A stretch of DNA of 64,000 nucleotides from Nonomuraea candida (GTDB lineage: Bacteria; Actinomycetota; Actinomycetes; Streptosporangiales; Streptosporangiaceae), in contig NZ_KL647034.1 in assembly GCF_000725485.1 (NCBI RefSeq), forward strand, positions 3,005-67,004, given 5' to 3'. The stretch's first letter is position 1. Every line of letters starts with the position of its first letter. Made by a program: the position numbers and the translations under genes. A model generated the notes under the pieces. The model searched no databases. It was not told the origin of the DNA and saw nothing but the letters and a program-made list of their open reading frames with translations. This document shows, piece by piece, positions 33,979 through 42,650 of this stretch.

Positions 33979-34965
33979 ATGTCGGGGGACAGAATCAGGG
34001 GAGCCTTCGCCGGGCTCGCCGTGGGTGACGCCGCGGGCTGGCCGGCGGCCAGGCACCGCGCCGCGCTGCACGCGCCGTGGAGCCGCCGCCTGCACCGCGA
34101 GCTGGACGCGTTCGCCGAGGAGCACCGCGTCACCACCCTGCCGGTGCCGTTCGCGCTCAACCAGCCCGTCGCGCCGCTGCGGGTGGGCCCGTCCGACGAC
34201 GCCGAATGGCTGGCGTGGACGGCGCTGACCATCGACCGGCCGCGCGCCGAGGCGTTCAGGGAGCTCATCGCCGGGCGCGAGGAGGGCGCGGCCGCGCCCG
34301 TCAGGGCCCGGATCTCCGTGGCGACCGCGCTGGACAACCTGGCCAAGGGCGTCGAACCGCCCGCGTCCGGCCACGACAACCCGCACCACTTCGACGACGC
34401 CGCCGCCGTGCGGGCCGTCGCGTTCGGGGTCCTGGGGAGGGACCCCGCGCCGGACGCCCAGGTGACCAACGCCGGCGACGGAGTGCTGGGCGCCCTGGCC
34501 ATGGCCGCCGCCGTGGCCGAGGCCGTGGCCTCGGGCGACGTGCGGCGCGCCGTCGAGGCGGCGCTGGCCGTGCTGCCGGAGGGCACCGCCATCGGGCACA
34601 ACGCCCGTCTGGCGGTCGCGACGGCCAGGGCGGCGGGCGACCCGTTCGGCGCGGTCCCCGCGCTGGACGCCGCGCTGCTCGACCACGTCTACAGCTACGG
34701 CGTGGGGGCGGCGCAGACCGTCCCGGTGGCGCTCGCGCTGGCCGAGGCGGCCGGCGGCGAGCTCGCCAGGGCCGTGCCCGCGGCGGCGTGCCTGGCCCCG
34801 CTGGCCGACTCGGCGCCCGCGCTCACCGGGGCGCTGGCGGGGGCGTGTGGCGGGTACGAGGCGATCCCGGAGGGGTGGACCGCCTCGGCCCGCACGCTGA
34901 CCGGTTGTTGCCTGCCAGAGCTGGCGGGCCGAGATTTGATCGAACTTACGGAGGGAATCGCATGA
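33979..34965 (+). CDS. ADP-ribosylglycohydrolase-fold protein 2, degenerate metal site
   Basis: 328 residues. Fold recognisable from the N-terminus (IRGAFAGLAVGDAAGWPA) and overall length. Metal-site residues are partly lost: the TDDT motif is S72-D73-D74-A75, and the C-terminal DxDT motif reads L275-A276-D277-S278 in LAPLADSAPALTGALAGA, so one of the two key aspartates is leucine. It may bind one metal only, have a different reaction, or be a non-catalytic partner. Starts 6 bp after protein 1 and overlaps protein 3 by ATGA. Confidence 0.85.
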   Translation: MSGDRIRGAFAGLAVGDAAGWPAARHRAALHAPWSRRLHRELDAFAEEHRVTTLPVPFALNQPVAPLRVGPSDDAEWLAWTALTIDRPRAEAFRELIAGREEGAAAPVRARISVATALDNLAKGVEPPASGHDNPHHFDDAAAVRAVAFGVLGRDPAPDAQVTNAGDGVLGALAMAAAVAEAVASGDVRRAVEAALAVLPEGTAIGHNARLAVATARAAGDPFGAVPALDAALLDHVYSYGVGAAQTVPVALALAEAAGGELARAVPAAACLAPLADSAPALTGALAGACGGYEAIPEGWTASARTLTGCCLPELAGRDLIELTEGIA

Positions 34966-36104
34966 CGCCGCTTGAGGACAGGGCCACTGGCTGCGTGGCG
35001 GGGGCGGCGGTCGGTGACGCGCTGGGCGGCGCCACCGAGGGCTGGACTCCCGAGCAGATCGTCGAGCGGTACGGAGGCCGCGTCGAGGGCATCGTGCCGC
35101 CGTTCAACGAGGACTGGCGCAACGCCCGCCCCATCGCCCCGTACCACAAGGGCGACGGCCACATCACCGACGACACCCTGATGACCCACGCCCTGATCCG
35201 CGTGTACGAGAAGGCCGGCGCCCACCTCGACGCCTACGCCATGGCCGAGCGCATGGTGCCGGAGCTGATGGGCGAGCGGCGCTGGATCCCCGAGCTGGAG
35301 GCCGAGGCGCTGCCGCTGCAGCGGATCTTCCTGGCCGAGAAGTGGATCGTGGCCCGCCTGCACTACGGGCACGTCGACCCGCGCGAGGCCGGCGTCGGCA
35401 ACATCGTCAACTGCGGCGCCGCCATGTACGTCGCCCCCGTCGGCATCGTCAACGCCGCCGACCCCGACGCCGCCTACGCCGAGGCCATCGACCTGACCGG
35501 GGCCCACCAGTCCAGCTACGGCCGCGAGGCCGCGGGCGTGATGGCCGCCGCCGTGGCCGAGGCCATGCGGCCCGGCGCCACCGTCGACTCCGTGGTGGCC
35601 GCCTGCCTGCGCCTGGCCAAGGACGGCACCAGGGCCGCCATCGAGGCCGTCTGCGAGACCGCCGCCGGGCTGGGCCACTGGGAGGGCTCGTTCGAGGCGC
35701 TGCGCGCGGCCGTCAGGCCGTACGACACCGTCGCCGACACCTACCGCGACCAGGGGCTGGGCGCGCGGCGGCCGAGCCGGACGCACAGCATCGAGGAGCT
35801 GCCGCTGGCGCTCGGGTTCCTGGTGATCGCCAAGGGCGACTTCCGCGACACCGTGCTGGGCGGGGTCAACTACGGGCGCGACGCCGACTCGATCGCCTCC
35901 ATGGGCGGCGCCATCGCGGGCGCGCTCGGCGGGCTGTCGTCCGTGCCGCGGGAGTGGGTGGAGCGGGTGGCGGCGGCCAGCCGTACGGACCTGGTCGGTC
36001 CCGGGCTGGCCATCGCCGAGGTGGCGCGCCGCGTGCACGCCGACGACGTGGCCCGCCGCCGCGCCCACGAGTCCGCCTTCGCCGACCTCGACCGCAGCGC
36101 ATGA
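34962..36104 (+). CDS. ADP-ribosylglycohydrolase-fold protein 3
   Basis: 380 residues. Intact metal site: T69-D70-D71-T72 in GHITDDTLMT and D-A-D-S in NYGRDADSIASMGGAIAGA (about 305-315). Probably an active glycohydrolase. GGAGGG precedes the ATG, which overlaps the previous stop (ATGA). The region between the motifs (HQSSYGREAAGVMAAAVAEAM in part) is typical of bacterial ARH enzymes clustered with ribokinase. The stop region TGACCGGGC is repeated 39 bp downstream. Confidence 0.92.
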   Translation: MTPLEDRATGCVAGAAVGDALGGATEGWTPEQIVERYGGRVEGIVPPFNEDWRNARPIAPYHKGDGHITDDTLMTHALIRVYEKAGAHLDAYAMAERMVPELMGERRWIPELEAEALPLQRIFLAEKWIVARLHYGHVDPREAGVGNIVNCGAAMYVAPVGIVNAADPDAAYAEAIDLTGAHQSSYGREAAGVMAAAVAEAMRPGATVDSVVAACLRLAKDGTRAAIEAVCETAAGLGHWEGSFEALRAAVRPYDTVADTYRDQGLGARRPSRTHSIEELPLALGFLVIAKGDFRDTVLGGVNYGRDADSIASMGGAIAGALGGLSSVPREWVERVAAASRTDLVGPGLAIAEVARRVHADDVARRRAHESAFADLDRSA

Positions 36105-36177
36105 CCGGGCACACCCCGCCGCGCCCCCGGGCCGGCGTCGTGACCGGGCGCGCCCGCCTCCGGAGCGGGGAGGACGC

Positions 36178-37560
36178 GTGATCAGGCTCACCTGGGTGCA
36201 GCCCGAGGACCTCGTCGGGCACGAGCTGCGCCAGGCCGCCGAGGACGGGCGTGACGGCCGCGACGTGCGCGACATCGCCGCTCGCTGGCACGCGGCGGGC
36301 GGGCACGACGCCCCGCCACGCGCCGGCGCGTCCGAACCGGGCGCGGCACGGCTGCGCGGGCTGGCCGAGGAGCTGCTGGACGAGCTGGCCGCCATCCCGT
36401 CCCCGCTGGCCGAGCCGCCGGACCTGGCCGGCATCATCGCCGCCTGCCCCGACTGGCCCGCCGCCGGCCCCGGCGGGGGAGGCCCGGCGGGCGGTCCCGG
36501 GCGCGAGCCGCGGGACCGACCCGAGGTGGAGCCGGCGCGGGTGCTGGGCGCGTGGCTGGGGCGGGCGGCCGGGTGCGTGCTCGGCAAGCCCGTCGAGAAG
36601 CTCCCGCGCGAAGGCATCAGGCAGATCGCCGAGGCCACCGGCAACTGGCCGATCAGTGGCTGGTTCACCGCGCGCGGCCTGCCGGACGACGTCGCCCGCC
36701 GCTGGCCGTGGAACCGCCGCAGCGCCGTCAACTCCCTGGCCGAGAACATCGACGGCGTCCCCGAGGACGACGACCTCAACTACCCGCTGCTGGCCCTGGC
36801 CCTGCTGGAGCGGCACGGCCGCGGCTTCACCACCGACGACGTGGCCAAGCTGTGGCTGGACGAGCTGCCGGCCGGCCGCACGTTCACCGCCGAGCGCGTG
36901 GCGTACCGCAACCTGCTGGCCGGCGTCGAGCCGCCGGCCACCGCGACGCACCGCAACCCGTTCAGGGAGTGGATCGGCGCGCTGATCAGGACCGACGTGT
37001 ACGGCTGGGTCAACCCCGGCGACCCGGCCACGGCGGCCGAGTACGCCTGGCGAGACGCCCGCCTGACCCACACCGCCAACGGCATCTACGGGGCCATGTT
37101 CGCCGCCGCGATGTGCGCCGCCTCCCTGGTGGCCACCTCGGCGGAGGAGGTCGTGCGGGCGGGCCTGTCGGTGGTGCCGAGGGAGTCGCGGCTGCACGAG
37201 GCCGTCACCCTGGCTGTCGCCGACGCCCGCCGCGAGGACGACTTCGAACGCGTCATCGACCGCCTCCACGAGCGCCACGGCGGCCTGCACTGGGTGCACA
37301 CGATCAACAACGCCGCCCTGATCGCCGCCACGCTGGTCCACGGCAAGGGCGACTTCACCGCCACGATCGCCGGAGCGGTCGCCGGCGGCTGGGACACCGA
37401 CTCCGCCGGGGCCACCGCGGGCTCGATCGCGGGCGCGCTGAACGGCGGCGTGCCGGAGCGGTGGCGGATGCGCGACAGCCTGGCCAGCAGCCTCACCGGG
37501 TTCGACGGGGTGGGTCTTGCCGCGCTGGCCGGCCGTACTCAGGAGATGATGAAGGCATGA
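36178..37560 (+). CDS. ADP-ribosylglycohydrolase-fold protein 4, extended and altered
   Basis: 460 residues, the longest of the four. An N-terminal extension of about 115 residues (TWVQPEDLVGHELRQAAEDG then a Gly/Pro-rich linker) precedes the ARH fold. The N-terminal metal motif is E196-D197-D198-D199 in GVPEDDDLNYP instead of TDDT; the C-terminal motif WDTDSAGATAGSIAGA is intact. Substitution of both threonines suggests changed metal geometry or substrate. GTG start with GGGGAGGA upstream. Its stop overlaps the ribokinase ATG. Confidence 0.9.
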   Translation: MIRLTWVQPEDLVGHELRQAAEDGRDGRDVRDIAARWHAAGGHDAPPRAGASEPGAARLRGLAEELLDELAAIPSPLAEPPDLAGIIAACPDWPAAGPGGGGPAGGPGREPRDRPEVEPARVLGAWLGRAAGCVLGKPVEKLPREGIRQIAEATGNWPISGWFTARGLPDDVARRWPWNRRSAVNSLAENIDGVPEDDDLNYPLLALALLERHGRGFTTDDVAKLWLDELPAGRTFTAERVAYRNLLAGVEPPATATHRNPFREWIGALIRTDVYGWVNPGDPATAAEYAWRDARLTHTANGIYGAMFAAAMCAASLVATSAEEVVRAGLSVVPRESRLHEAVTLAVADARREDDFERVIDRLHERHGGLHWVHTINNAALIAATLVHGKGDFTATIAGAVAGGWDTDSAGATAGSIAGALNGGVPERWRMRDSLASSLTGFDGVGLAALAGRTQEMMKA

Positions 37561-38441
37561 TCTCGGTTTTCGGCAGCGCCAACATGGATCTCGTCGCGTA
37601 CGTCTCCCAAGCCCCGAGACGCGGCGAAACGGTCACCGGGCACCGGTTCCGCACGGTGCCCGGCGGCAAGGGCGCCAACCAGGCCATCGCCGCCGCCCGC
37701 GCGGGCGGCGAGGTGGCCTTCCTGGGGGCGGTGGGCGACGACGGGTTCGGGGCGGAGATGCGCAGCACGCTGACCGAGGCCGGGGTCGACGTGCGCGGCC
37801 TGCGCCAGGTGCCCGGGCCGAGCGGCATCGCGCACATCGTGGTGGACGACGGCGGCGGCAACTCCATCATCGTCGTCCCCGGCGCGAACGGCACCGTCAT
37901 CGGCCCCTCCGGCCACGACCTGGCCACCATCGCCGGCTCGCGGGCGCTGCTGCTGCAACTGGAGCTGCCCATGGCGGCCGTCGTGGACGCGGCGCAGGCG
38001 GGCAACGTGGCCGGCGTGCCGGTCTACCTCACCCCGGCGCCCGCCCAGCCGCTGCCCGCCGAGCTGCTGGAGGCGGTCACGACGATCGTCCCCAACGAGC
38101 ACGAGGCCGCCGCGATCACCGGCGTGAGCGGCCCCGACGCCGCTCTGGACGCGCTGCTGGAGCTGGTCGAGGAGGCCGTGATCACGCTGGGCTCCGAGGG
38201 CGCCCTGTACGGGGCGCGCTCCGGGGAGCGGCTGCGGGTGCCCGCGGTGAAGGTCGACGCGGTCGACACGACCGCGGCCGGCGACACGTTCGTGGGGGCG
38301 CTGGCCGTGGCCCGCACCGAGGGGCGGGGGATGGCCGACGCCCTGCGGTTCGCCTCCATGGCGGCGGCGCTGTCGGTGCAGCGCGAGGGCGCCAGCACCT
38401 CCATGCCCACCCGCCACGAGATCGAGAACGCCCTGGGCTGA
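37557..38441 (+). CDS. rbsK: Ribokinase-like PfkB kinase
   Basis: 294 residues. PfkB fold: VFGSANMDLVAYV and GGKGANQAIAAARAG (about 36-50) for substrate, and DTTAAGDTFVGALAVA (about 238-253) with the catalytic aspartate and anion hole. Ribokinase makes ribose-5-phosphate from ribose and ATP. ATG overlaps the preceding stop (ATGA), so the kinase is translated with the four hydrolases; it would trap and channel the pentose they release. Other PfkB sugars cannot be excluded. Confidence 0.88.
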   Translation: MISVFGSANMDLVAYVSQAPRRGETVTGHRFRTVPGGKGANQAIAAARAGGEVAFLGAVGDDGFGAEMRSTLTEAGVDVRGLRQVPGPSGIAHIVVDDGGGNSIIVVPGANGTVIGPSGHDLATIAGSRALLLQLELPMAAVVDAAQAGNVAGVPVYLTPAPAQPLPAELLEAVTTIVPNEHEAAAITGVSGPDAALDALLELVEEAVITLGSEGALYGARSGERLRVPAVKVDAVDTTAAGDTFVGALAVARTEGRGMADALRFASMAAALSVQREGASTSMPTRHEIENALG

Positions 38442-38535
38442 CGCCCGCACCCGCCCAGGCCGGACCGGGGCTCTCAGAGACGTTCGCACCCGCCGAGGCC
38501 GGACCGGGGCTCTCAGAGACGTTCGCACCCCGGCC
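38439..38535. repeat. 39-bp tandem repeat after ribokinase
   Basis: Units begin at 38446, 38485 and 38524 (CGCACCCGCC-RAGGCCGGACC...). Bases before the first unit (CTGACG, including the ribokinase stop) resemble those before the later ones (GAGACG), so the repeat appears to reach the stop codon. Lies between convergent genes. Confidence 0.75.
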
Positions 38536-38556
38536 CGGCCATCCGGCGAGGGCGGG

Positions 38557-39117
38557 TCAGGGGCGCTCGTAGCGGAGCAGGGTCGTGCGGGAGTCGAACG
38601 TGCGCGACTCCACCAGCCGCAGGTCGAGCCGCTCCCGCTGCGCCGGGAACAGCGGCCGGCCCCCGCCGAGCACGACCGGGTGCACCATGACGTGGTATTC
38701 GTCGATCAGCCCCAGCGCGGTGAGCGCCCCGGCCACCTGGGAGCCGCCGTTCAGCAGCAGGTCCCGGTCCGAGCGCCGCTTCAGCTCGGCGACCTCCTCG
38801 GCCAGGTCTCCGGAGATGATCCGGTCGGCCCACTCCGACTCCTTCAGCGTCGTGGAGAAGACGATCTTCGGCGTGCGCCGCCAGACAGGCGCGAACTTCA
38901 GGTCGTGCGGGTCGTCCGACAGCGTCTCGGCCCGCGGCCACCAGCCGGCCATCATCTCCCACACGTTCCGGCCGTACAGGAACGTGCCGACGCGGGCCTG
39001 GACCTCGTCCCCGTACGCCGACAGCTCCGGCCCCATCTCCGCCCAGTCGAACGCCCCGCCCGGCCCGTCGATGAACCCGTCGACGGAGGTGTGGACCCAG
39101 TAGATCAGCTTGCTCAT
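38557..39117 (-). CDS. Dihydrofolate-reductase-like (RibD C-terminal) protein
   Basis: 186 residues. LIYWVHTSVDGFIDGPGG and the FLYGRNVWEMMAGWWP segment, then DLLLNGGSQVAGALTALGLIDEY and HPVVLGGGRPLF (parts) mark the RibD_C/DHFR-like family of NADPH-dependent reductases, a large actinomycete group of mostly unknown substrate. ATG at 39117 with GGGAG upstream. Convergent with the ribokinase. Ends with a typical SRTTLLRYERP. Confidence 0.9.
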   Translation of the reverse strand: MSKLIYWVHTSVDGFIDGPGGAFDWAEMGPELSAYGDEVQARVGTFLYGRNVWEMMAGWWPRAETLSDDPHDLKFAPVWRRTPKIVFSTTLKESEWADRIISGDLAEEVAELKRRSDRDLLLNGGSQVAGALTALGLIDEYHVMVHPVVLGGGRPLFPAQRERLDLRLVESRTFDSRTTLLRYERP

Positions 39118-39232
39118 GAGGTGTGCTCCCTTCCTTCTGCCACTGGGTCGGAGCCGTCCCCGGGTTCTTGACATCGTCCGGCGAACAATTCGCGGCCCGG
39201 TTCGGAGAGTGCCGTCAGGGCAGGTGGTGGCT

Positions 39233-39442
39233 ATGAGCGAGACATCCGATGAGCTGCCGGAAGCCGTGGGCGGCGTGAGCGGGGAGAGCGACGTGGTGGC
39301 CGAGCGGTCGGGCTCGTCCACCCCGAGGTCGCGCCGGCCCGTCTGCGCGGACCCGCCGGACGAGCAGGACGAGCCGGAGCCCGAGGAGGAGCCGGGCGAG
39401 GACGAGGACGTCATGCGCCCGGACATCGGCCCGACCGGCTGA
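39233..39442 (+). CDS. Small acidic hypothetical protein
   Basis: 69 residues from ATG at 39233. Very acidic C-terminal half (DEQDEPEPEEEPGEDEDV) with no domain and no hydrophobic segment, so probably disordered. Weak Shine-Dalgarno (GGTGG). Could be a real small protein or chance; composition and a clean start-stop within a 340-bp spacer give moderate support. Confidence 0.4.
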   Translation: MSETSDELPEAVGGVSGESDVVAERSGSSTPRSRRPVCADPPDEQDEPEPEEEPGEDEDVMRPDIGPTG

Positions 39443-39457
39443 CCTGCCCGCCGGTCG

Positions 39458-40162
39458 TCAGGGGGTGCGTTCGTGCAGGTGGGCGAGCGTCTGCTCCAGC
39501 TCCGCCTGGAGGATCTCCTCGGCCGCCGCCCCGTCGCCCCGCCGGATGGCCGACACCAGCGCGGCGTGCGTGTCGTGCCCCGGGTTACGGTCGTGCCCGC
39601 GCAGCCCCAGCACCTCCACCAGGTCGATCAGCCGCTCCCGCAACGCCGGCGCGAACTCCGCGAACAGGTCGGACAGCACCGGGTTGCCCGCCGCCGCCAC
39701 GACCGCCGCGTGCAGCGCGATGTCGGCGTCCACGAAGGCCGCGTCGTCGCCGCCCGCCGCCCGCTCCCGCCCGGCCAGCGCCGCCTCCAGGGCCGCCACG
39801 TCCTCGTCGCCGCGCCGCTCCGCCGCCAGCCGGGCCGCCCGGGTCTCGACGATCATGCGGACCTCGTACACGTCGGTGATGGCGGCCCGGCGCAGCCGGG
39901 TGGACCACTCCCCGGCGGGCCCGGTGGCGACGGTGGCGATCACGAACACCCCCGAGCCCTGCCGCGCCTGCACCAGCCCCGCGCCCGCCAGCGCCCGCAG
40001 CGCCTCGCGCACCGTGGAACGGCCCACCCCGAGGGTCCTGGCCAGCGCGTTCTCCCCGGGCAGCCGGGTGCCGACCGGCCACTCGCCCTGGGTGATCTGC
40101 GCGCGCAGGTGCTCGGTGGCCTGTTCGACGAGCGGGCTGGGGCGGAGCGAGCCGAGCGGCAT
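39458..40162 (-). CDS. GntR/FadR-family regulator
   Basis: 234 residues. N-terminal winged helix (about 8-75, PLVEQATEHLRAQITQGEW, GTRLPGENALARTLGVGRSTVREAL in part, VQARQGSGVFV) and C-terminal FCD ligand domain (ITDVYEVRMIVETRAARLAAER, DADIALHAAVVAAAGNPVL, DTHAALVSAI) with the D/H metal residues. Divergent from leuA; the palindrome at 40169-40181 just before its start overlaps the leuA -35 region, so it may repress itself and leuA. Ligand likely a carboxylate. Confidence 0.9.
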   Translation of the reverse strand: MPLGSLRPSPLVEQATEHLRAQITQGEWPVGTRLPGENALARTLGVGRSTVREALRALAGAGLVQARQGSGVFVIATVATGPAGEWSTRLRRAAITDVYEVRMIVETRAARLAAERRGDEDVAALEAALAGRERAAGGDDAAFVDADIALHAAVVAAAGNPVLSDLFAEFAPALRERLIDLVEVLGLRGHDRNPGHDTHAALVSAIRRGDGAAAEEILQAELEQTLAHLHERTP

Positions 40163-40168
40163 GGCGGC

Positions 40169-40181
40169 AACCTCTCAGGTT
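40169..40181. promoter_or_regulatory. Palindromic operator between gntR and leuA
   Basis: AACCT-CTC-AGGTT, perfect 5-bp arms, seven bases upstream of the GntR start and overlapping the -35 hexamer of leuA. Confidence 0.55.
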
Positions 40182-40209
40182 GTCTGAGGACCTGGGTTGT
40201 GGTTAGTCT
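40180..40209 (+). promoter_or_regulatory. leuA promoter
   Basis: TTGTCT (40180-40185) and TAGTCT (40204-40209) with an 18-bp spacer. The -10 ends seven bases before the ATG of the leader peptide, which suggests that the leader peptide is translated from a leaderless mRNA. Confidence 0.6.
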
Positions 40210-40216
40210 ACCCGGC

Positions 40217-40264
40217 ATGACGTCGTACGGTCGCCTTCTTCTCGGCTGCCGCGGCGGGGCCTGA
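40217..40264 (+). CDS. leuL: leuA leader peptide
   Basis: Fifteen codons, [15 protein letters not shown]. Codons 7-9 are leucine (CTT CTT CTC); CTT is rare in such GC-rich genes, so a ribosome would stall there when leucyl-tRNA is short. The stop lies inside the first of two mutually exclusive hairpins. Leader peptides before leuA have been predicted in actinobacteria. Too short for routine gene calling. No Shine-Dalgarno, in keeping with leaderless initiation. Confidence 0.75.
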   Translation: MTSYGRLLLGCRGGA

Positions 40265-40308
40265 CCGGACCGGCACCCCGCCGCGGTGGTCAGGGTGCCC
40301 GCCGGTCC
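40249..40308 (+). promoter_or_regulatory. leuA attenuator: two alternative hairpins
   Basis: Hairpin 1: 11-bp perfect stem CCGCGGCGGGG (40249-40259) with CCCCGCCGCGG (40276-40286). Hairpin 2: GGACCGGCACCC (40267-40278) with GGGTGC (40293-40298) and CGGTCC (40303-40308), 12 pairs with a 4-nt bulge. They share 40276-40278 and cannot form together. The position of a ribosome on the leader peptide would decide between them. Confidence 0.65.
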
Positions 40309-40337
40309 TCTCCGTCAGATCCACCGAAGGAAACCAC

Positions 40338-42041
40338 GTGTACGACTGGAACCGGCAACGCCCCAGCAGCATGCCCTACCACCGCTACAGGCCCGCCCAC
40401 GAGCGCGTCGAGGTGCCGCTGACCGAGCGCGCCTGGCCCTCCCGGCGCATCGCCGCCGTCCCGCTGTGGGTGCCGGTGGACCTGCGCGACGGCAACCAGG
40501 CCCTGGCCGAGCCGATGGACCCGGCCCGCAAGCGCCGGATGTTCGACCTGCTCATCCGCATGGGCTTCAAGGAGATCGAGGTCGGCTACCCCTCCGCCAG
40601 CCAGACCGACTTCGACTTCGTCCGCGACCTGGCCGCCCCGGGCGCCGTGCCCGACGACGTGAGCGTGGTGGTGTTCACGCCCGCCAGGCACGACCTGATC
40701 GAGCGCACCTTCGAGTCGATCGCGGGCATGTCCCGCGTCGTCGTGCACCTCTACACCGCCACCGCCCCCACCTGGCGCGACGTGGTCCTCGGCCACGACC
40801 GGCCCGCCCTGCACGCCCTGATCAGGAACGCCGCCGAGCACGTCGCCCGCCTGGCGGGCGACCGCGACGTCCGCTTCCAGTTCTCGCCCGAGGTGTTCAA
40901 CCTCACCGAGCCGGACTACGCGCTGGAGATCTGCAACGACCTGACGGCGCTGTGGGACGCCTCGCCGGACCGCCCGGTGATCCACAACCTGCCCGCGACC
41001 GTCGAGGTGGCCACCCCCAACGTGTACGCCGACCAGATCGAGTACATGCACCGCCACCTCGACCGCAGGGACGCCGTGATCCTGTCCGTGCACCCGCACA
41101 ACGACCGCGGCACCGGCGTGGCCTGCGCCGAGCTGGCCGTGCTGGCGGGGGCGCAGCGGGTGGAGGGCTGCCTGTTCGGCAACGGCGAGCGCACCGGCAA
41201 CGTGGACCTGGTGACGCTCGCGCTCAACCTGCACTCCCAGGGCGTCGACCCCATGATCGACCTGTCCGACATCGACGAGGTGCGCCGGGTCGTCGAGCAC
41301 TGCAACCGCCTGCCGGTGCCCGACCGCCACCCGTACGCGGGGGACCTCGTCTACACCGCCTTCTCCGGCACCCACCAGGACGCCATCAACAAGGGCCTGG
41401 CCCACCACGCCAAGCGGGCCGCCGAGCTGGGCGTGCCGCCGGAGCGGGCGCCGTGGGAGGTGCCGTACCTGCCGATCGACCCGGCCGACGTGGGCCGCGG
41501 CTACCAGGCCGTCATCCGCGTCAACAGCCAGTCGGGCAAGGGTGGCATCGCCTACCTGCTCAACACCCGCTACGGCCTGGAGCTGCCCCGCCGCCTGCAG
41601 ATCGACTTCTCCTCGGTCGTGCAGCGGGCCACCGACGGCAGCGGCGAGGAGGCCACGGCCGAGCAGCTCTGGGAGCTGTTCCACGCCACCTACCTGGCGC
41701 CGGGGGAGGGCGGCGCGCTGTCGGAGTGGAGCACGGTGGAGACCGGGCCGGGCGCGCACGAGTTCACCGGCACGCTGCGCAGCGGGCGCCGGCTGCACGG
41801 CACGGGCAACGGCCCGCTCTCCGCGCTGACCGCCGCCCTGGCCGCAGACGGGATCGACGTGGACATCCTGCACTACGCCGAGCACGCGCTCGACCCCGGC
41901 CGGGGCAGCCGGGCCATCGCCTACGTCGAGGCCCGGGTGAACGGCGCCACCCTCTGGGGCGCGGCAGAGGACACCTCGATCCTGACCGCCTCGGTGCACG
42001 CGCTGCTCGCCGCCGTCAACCGCGCGATCGCGCCGCAGTAG
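40338..42041 (+). CDS. leuA: 2-isopropylmalate synthase
   Basis: 567 residues, the usual length of the long actinobacterial LeuA. First committed step of leucine synthesis: acetyl-CoA plus 2-oxoisovalerate. Catalytic barrel with [17 protein letters not shown] (about 47-63), [21 protein letters not shown] (part; metal-binding histidines), [14 protein letters not shown], and a C-terminal LeuA dimer domain (about 430-560) that binds leucine for feedback inhibition. GAAGGAAA precedes the GTG/ATG region. Expression appears controlled by the attenuator upstream. Confidence 0.96.
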   Translation: MYDWNRQRPSSMPYHRYRPAHERVEVPLTERAWPSRRIAAVPLWVPVDLRDGNQALAEPMDPARKRRMFDLLIRMGFKEIEVGYPSASQTDFDFVRDLAAPGAVPDDVSVVVFTPARHDLIERTFESIAGMSRVVVHLYTATAPTWRDVVLGHDRPALHALIRNAAEHVARLAGDRDVRFQFSPEVFNLTEPDYALEICNDLTALWDASPDRPVIHNLPATVEVATPNVYADQIEYMHRHLDRRDAVILSVHPHNDRGTGVACAELAVLAGAQRVEGCLFGNGERTGNVDLVTLALNLHSQGVDPMIDLSDIDEVRRVVEHCNRLPVPDRHPYAGDLVYTAFSGTHQDAINKGLAHHAKRAAELGVPPERAPWEVPYLPIDPADVGRGYQAVIRVNSQSGKGGIAYLLNTRYGLELPRRLQIDFSSVVQRATDGSGEEATAEQLWELFHATYLAPGEGGALSEWSTVETGPGAHEFTGTLRSGRRLHGTGNGPLSALTAALAADGIDVDILHYAEHALDPGRGSRAIAYVEARVNGATLWGAAEDTSILTASVHALLAAVNRAIAPQ

Positions 42042-42073
42042 GATCTTTCCCTCCCGGCGACGGAAGGACACCG

Positions 42074-42580
42074 ATGATCGAGGCGGACGAGGTTCTGCGC
42101 GTGCTGGCGGCACTGGAGCGGGCGGGCTGCGCGGTCTGGATCGGCGGCGGCTGGGGCATCGACGCCCTGGTGGGCCGCGTCACCCGGGACCACGCCGACC
42201 TCGACCTGCTGCACCGGGCCGAGCAGGAGCCCGCCGCGATCGCCGCGCTGGAGGCGCTCGGATACACCGAGCGCCTCGACGGCGTCCTCCCCGGGCGGCC
42301 CGCCCGCTTCGTCATGACGGCCGCCGGCGGGCGCGAGCTGGACCTGCACCCGCTGCACTTCCGGCCCGACGGCTCCGCCGTGCAGCGCCTCGACGACCAG
42401 GGCGGCGCCTTCACCTACCCGGCCGCCGCCTTCACGGAAGGGACGATCAAGGGCGTACGCGTGCCGTGCCTGTCGGCGGCCCAGCAGGTGGAGTTTCACC
42501 AGGGCTATCAGCCCCGGGAGCGCGACCTGCACGACATGGCCCGGCTGCGCGAGGCGTACGGGATCGAGACGCACTTCTGA
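42074..42580 (+). CDS. Nucleotidyltransferase of the aminoglycoside/lincosamide-resistance type
   Basis: 168 residues. AVWIGGGWGIDALVGRVTRDHADLDLLHR holds the GG...D-x-D nucleotidyltransferase signature of the Aminoglyc_resit/LinB-like fold (shown as motif only), and GRELDLHPLHF supplies the third acidic residue. Such proteins transfer AMP to small hydroxylated molecules; many actinomycete members have no known drug substrate. GGAAGGA before ATG at 42074, 32 bp after leuA. Resistance function is only a possibility. Confidence 0.8.
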   Translation: MIEADEVLRVLAALERAGCAVWIGGGWGIDALVGRVTRDHADLDLLHRAEQEPAAIAALEALGYTERLDGVLPGRPARFVMTAAGGRELDLHPLHFRPDGSAVQRLDDQGGAFTYPAAAFTEGTIKGVRVPCLSAAQQVEFHQGYQPRERDLHDMARLREAYGIETHF

Positions 42581-42650
42581 CCGGCCGGGCCGGGAGGCGT
42601 CCGGAGGCGGAGGTTCGCCTCCGAGCGGCCACCCGGCCGGGAGGCCGGGG

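Noticed and set aside
10014..42041. Biosynthetic gene cluster for a natural product
   Set aside because: PhyH, LLM, SnoaL and nitroreductase genes are scattered without core synthases (PKS, NRPS, terpene, RiPP), so no cluster is supported.
42074..42580. Confident antibiotic-resistance gene
   Set aside because: Only the generic nucleotidyltransferase motifs are visible; substrate cannot be assigned, so it is described as a family member only.
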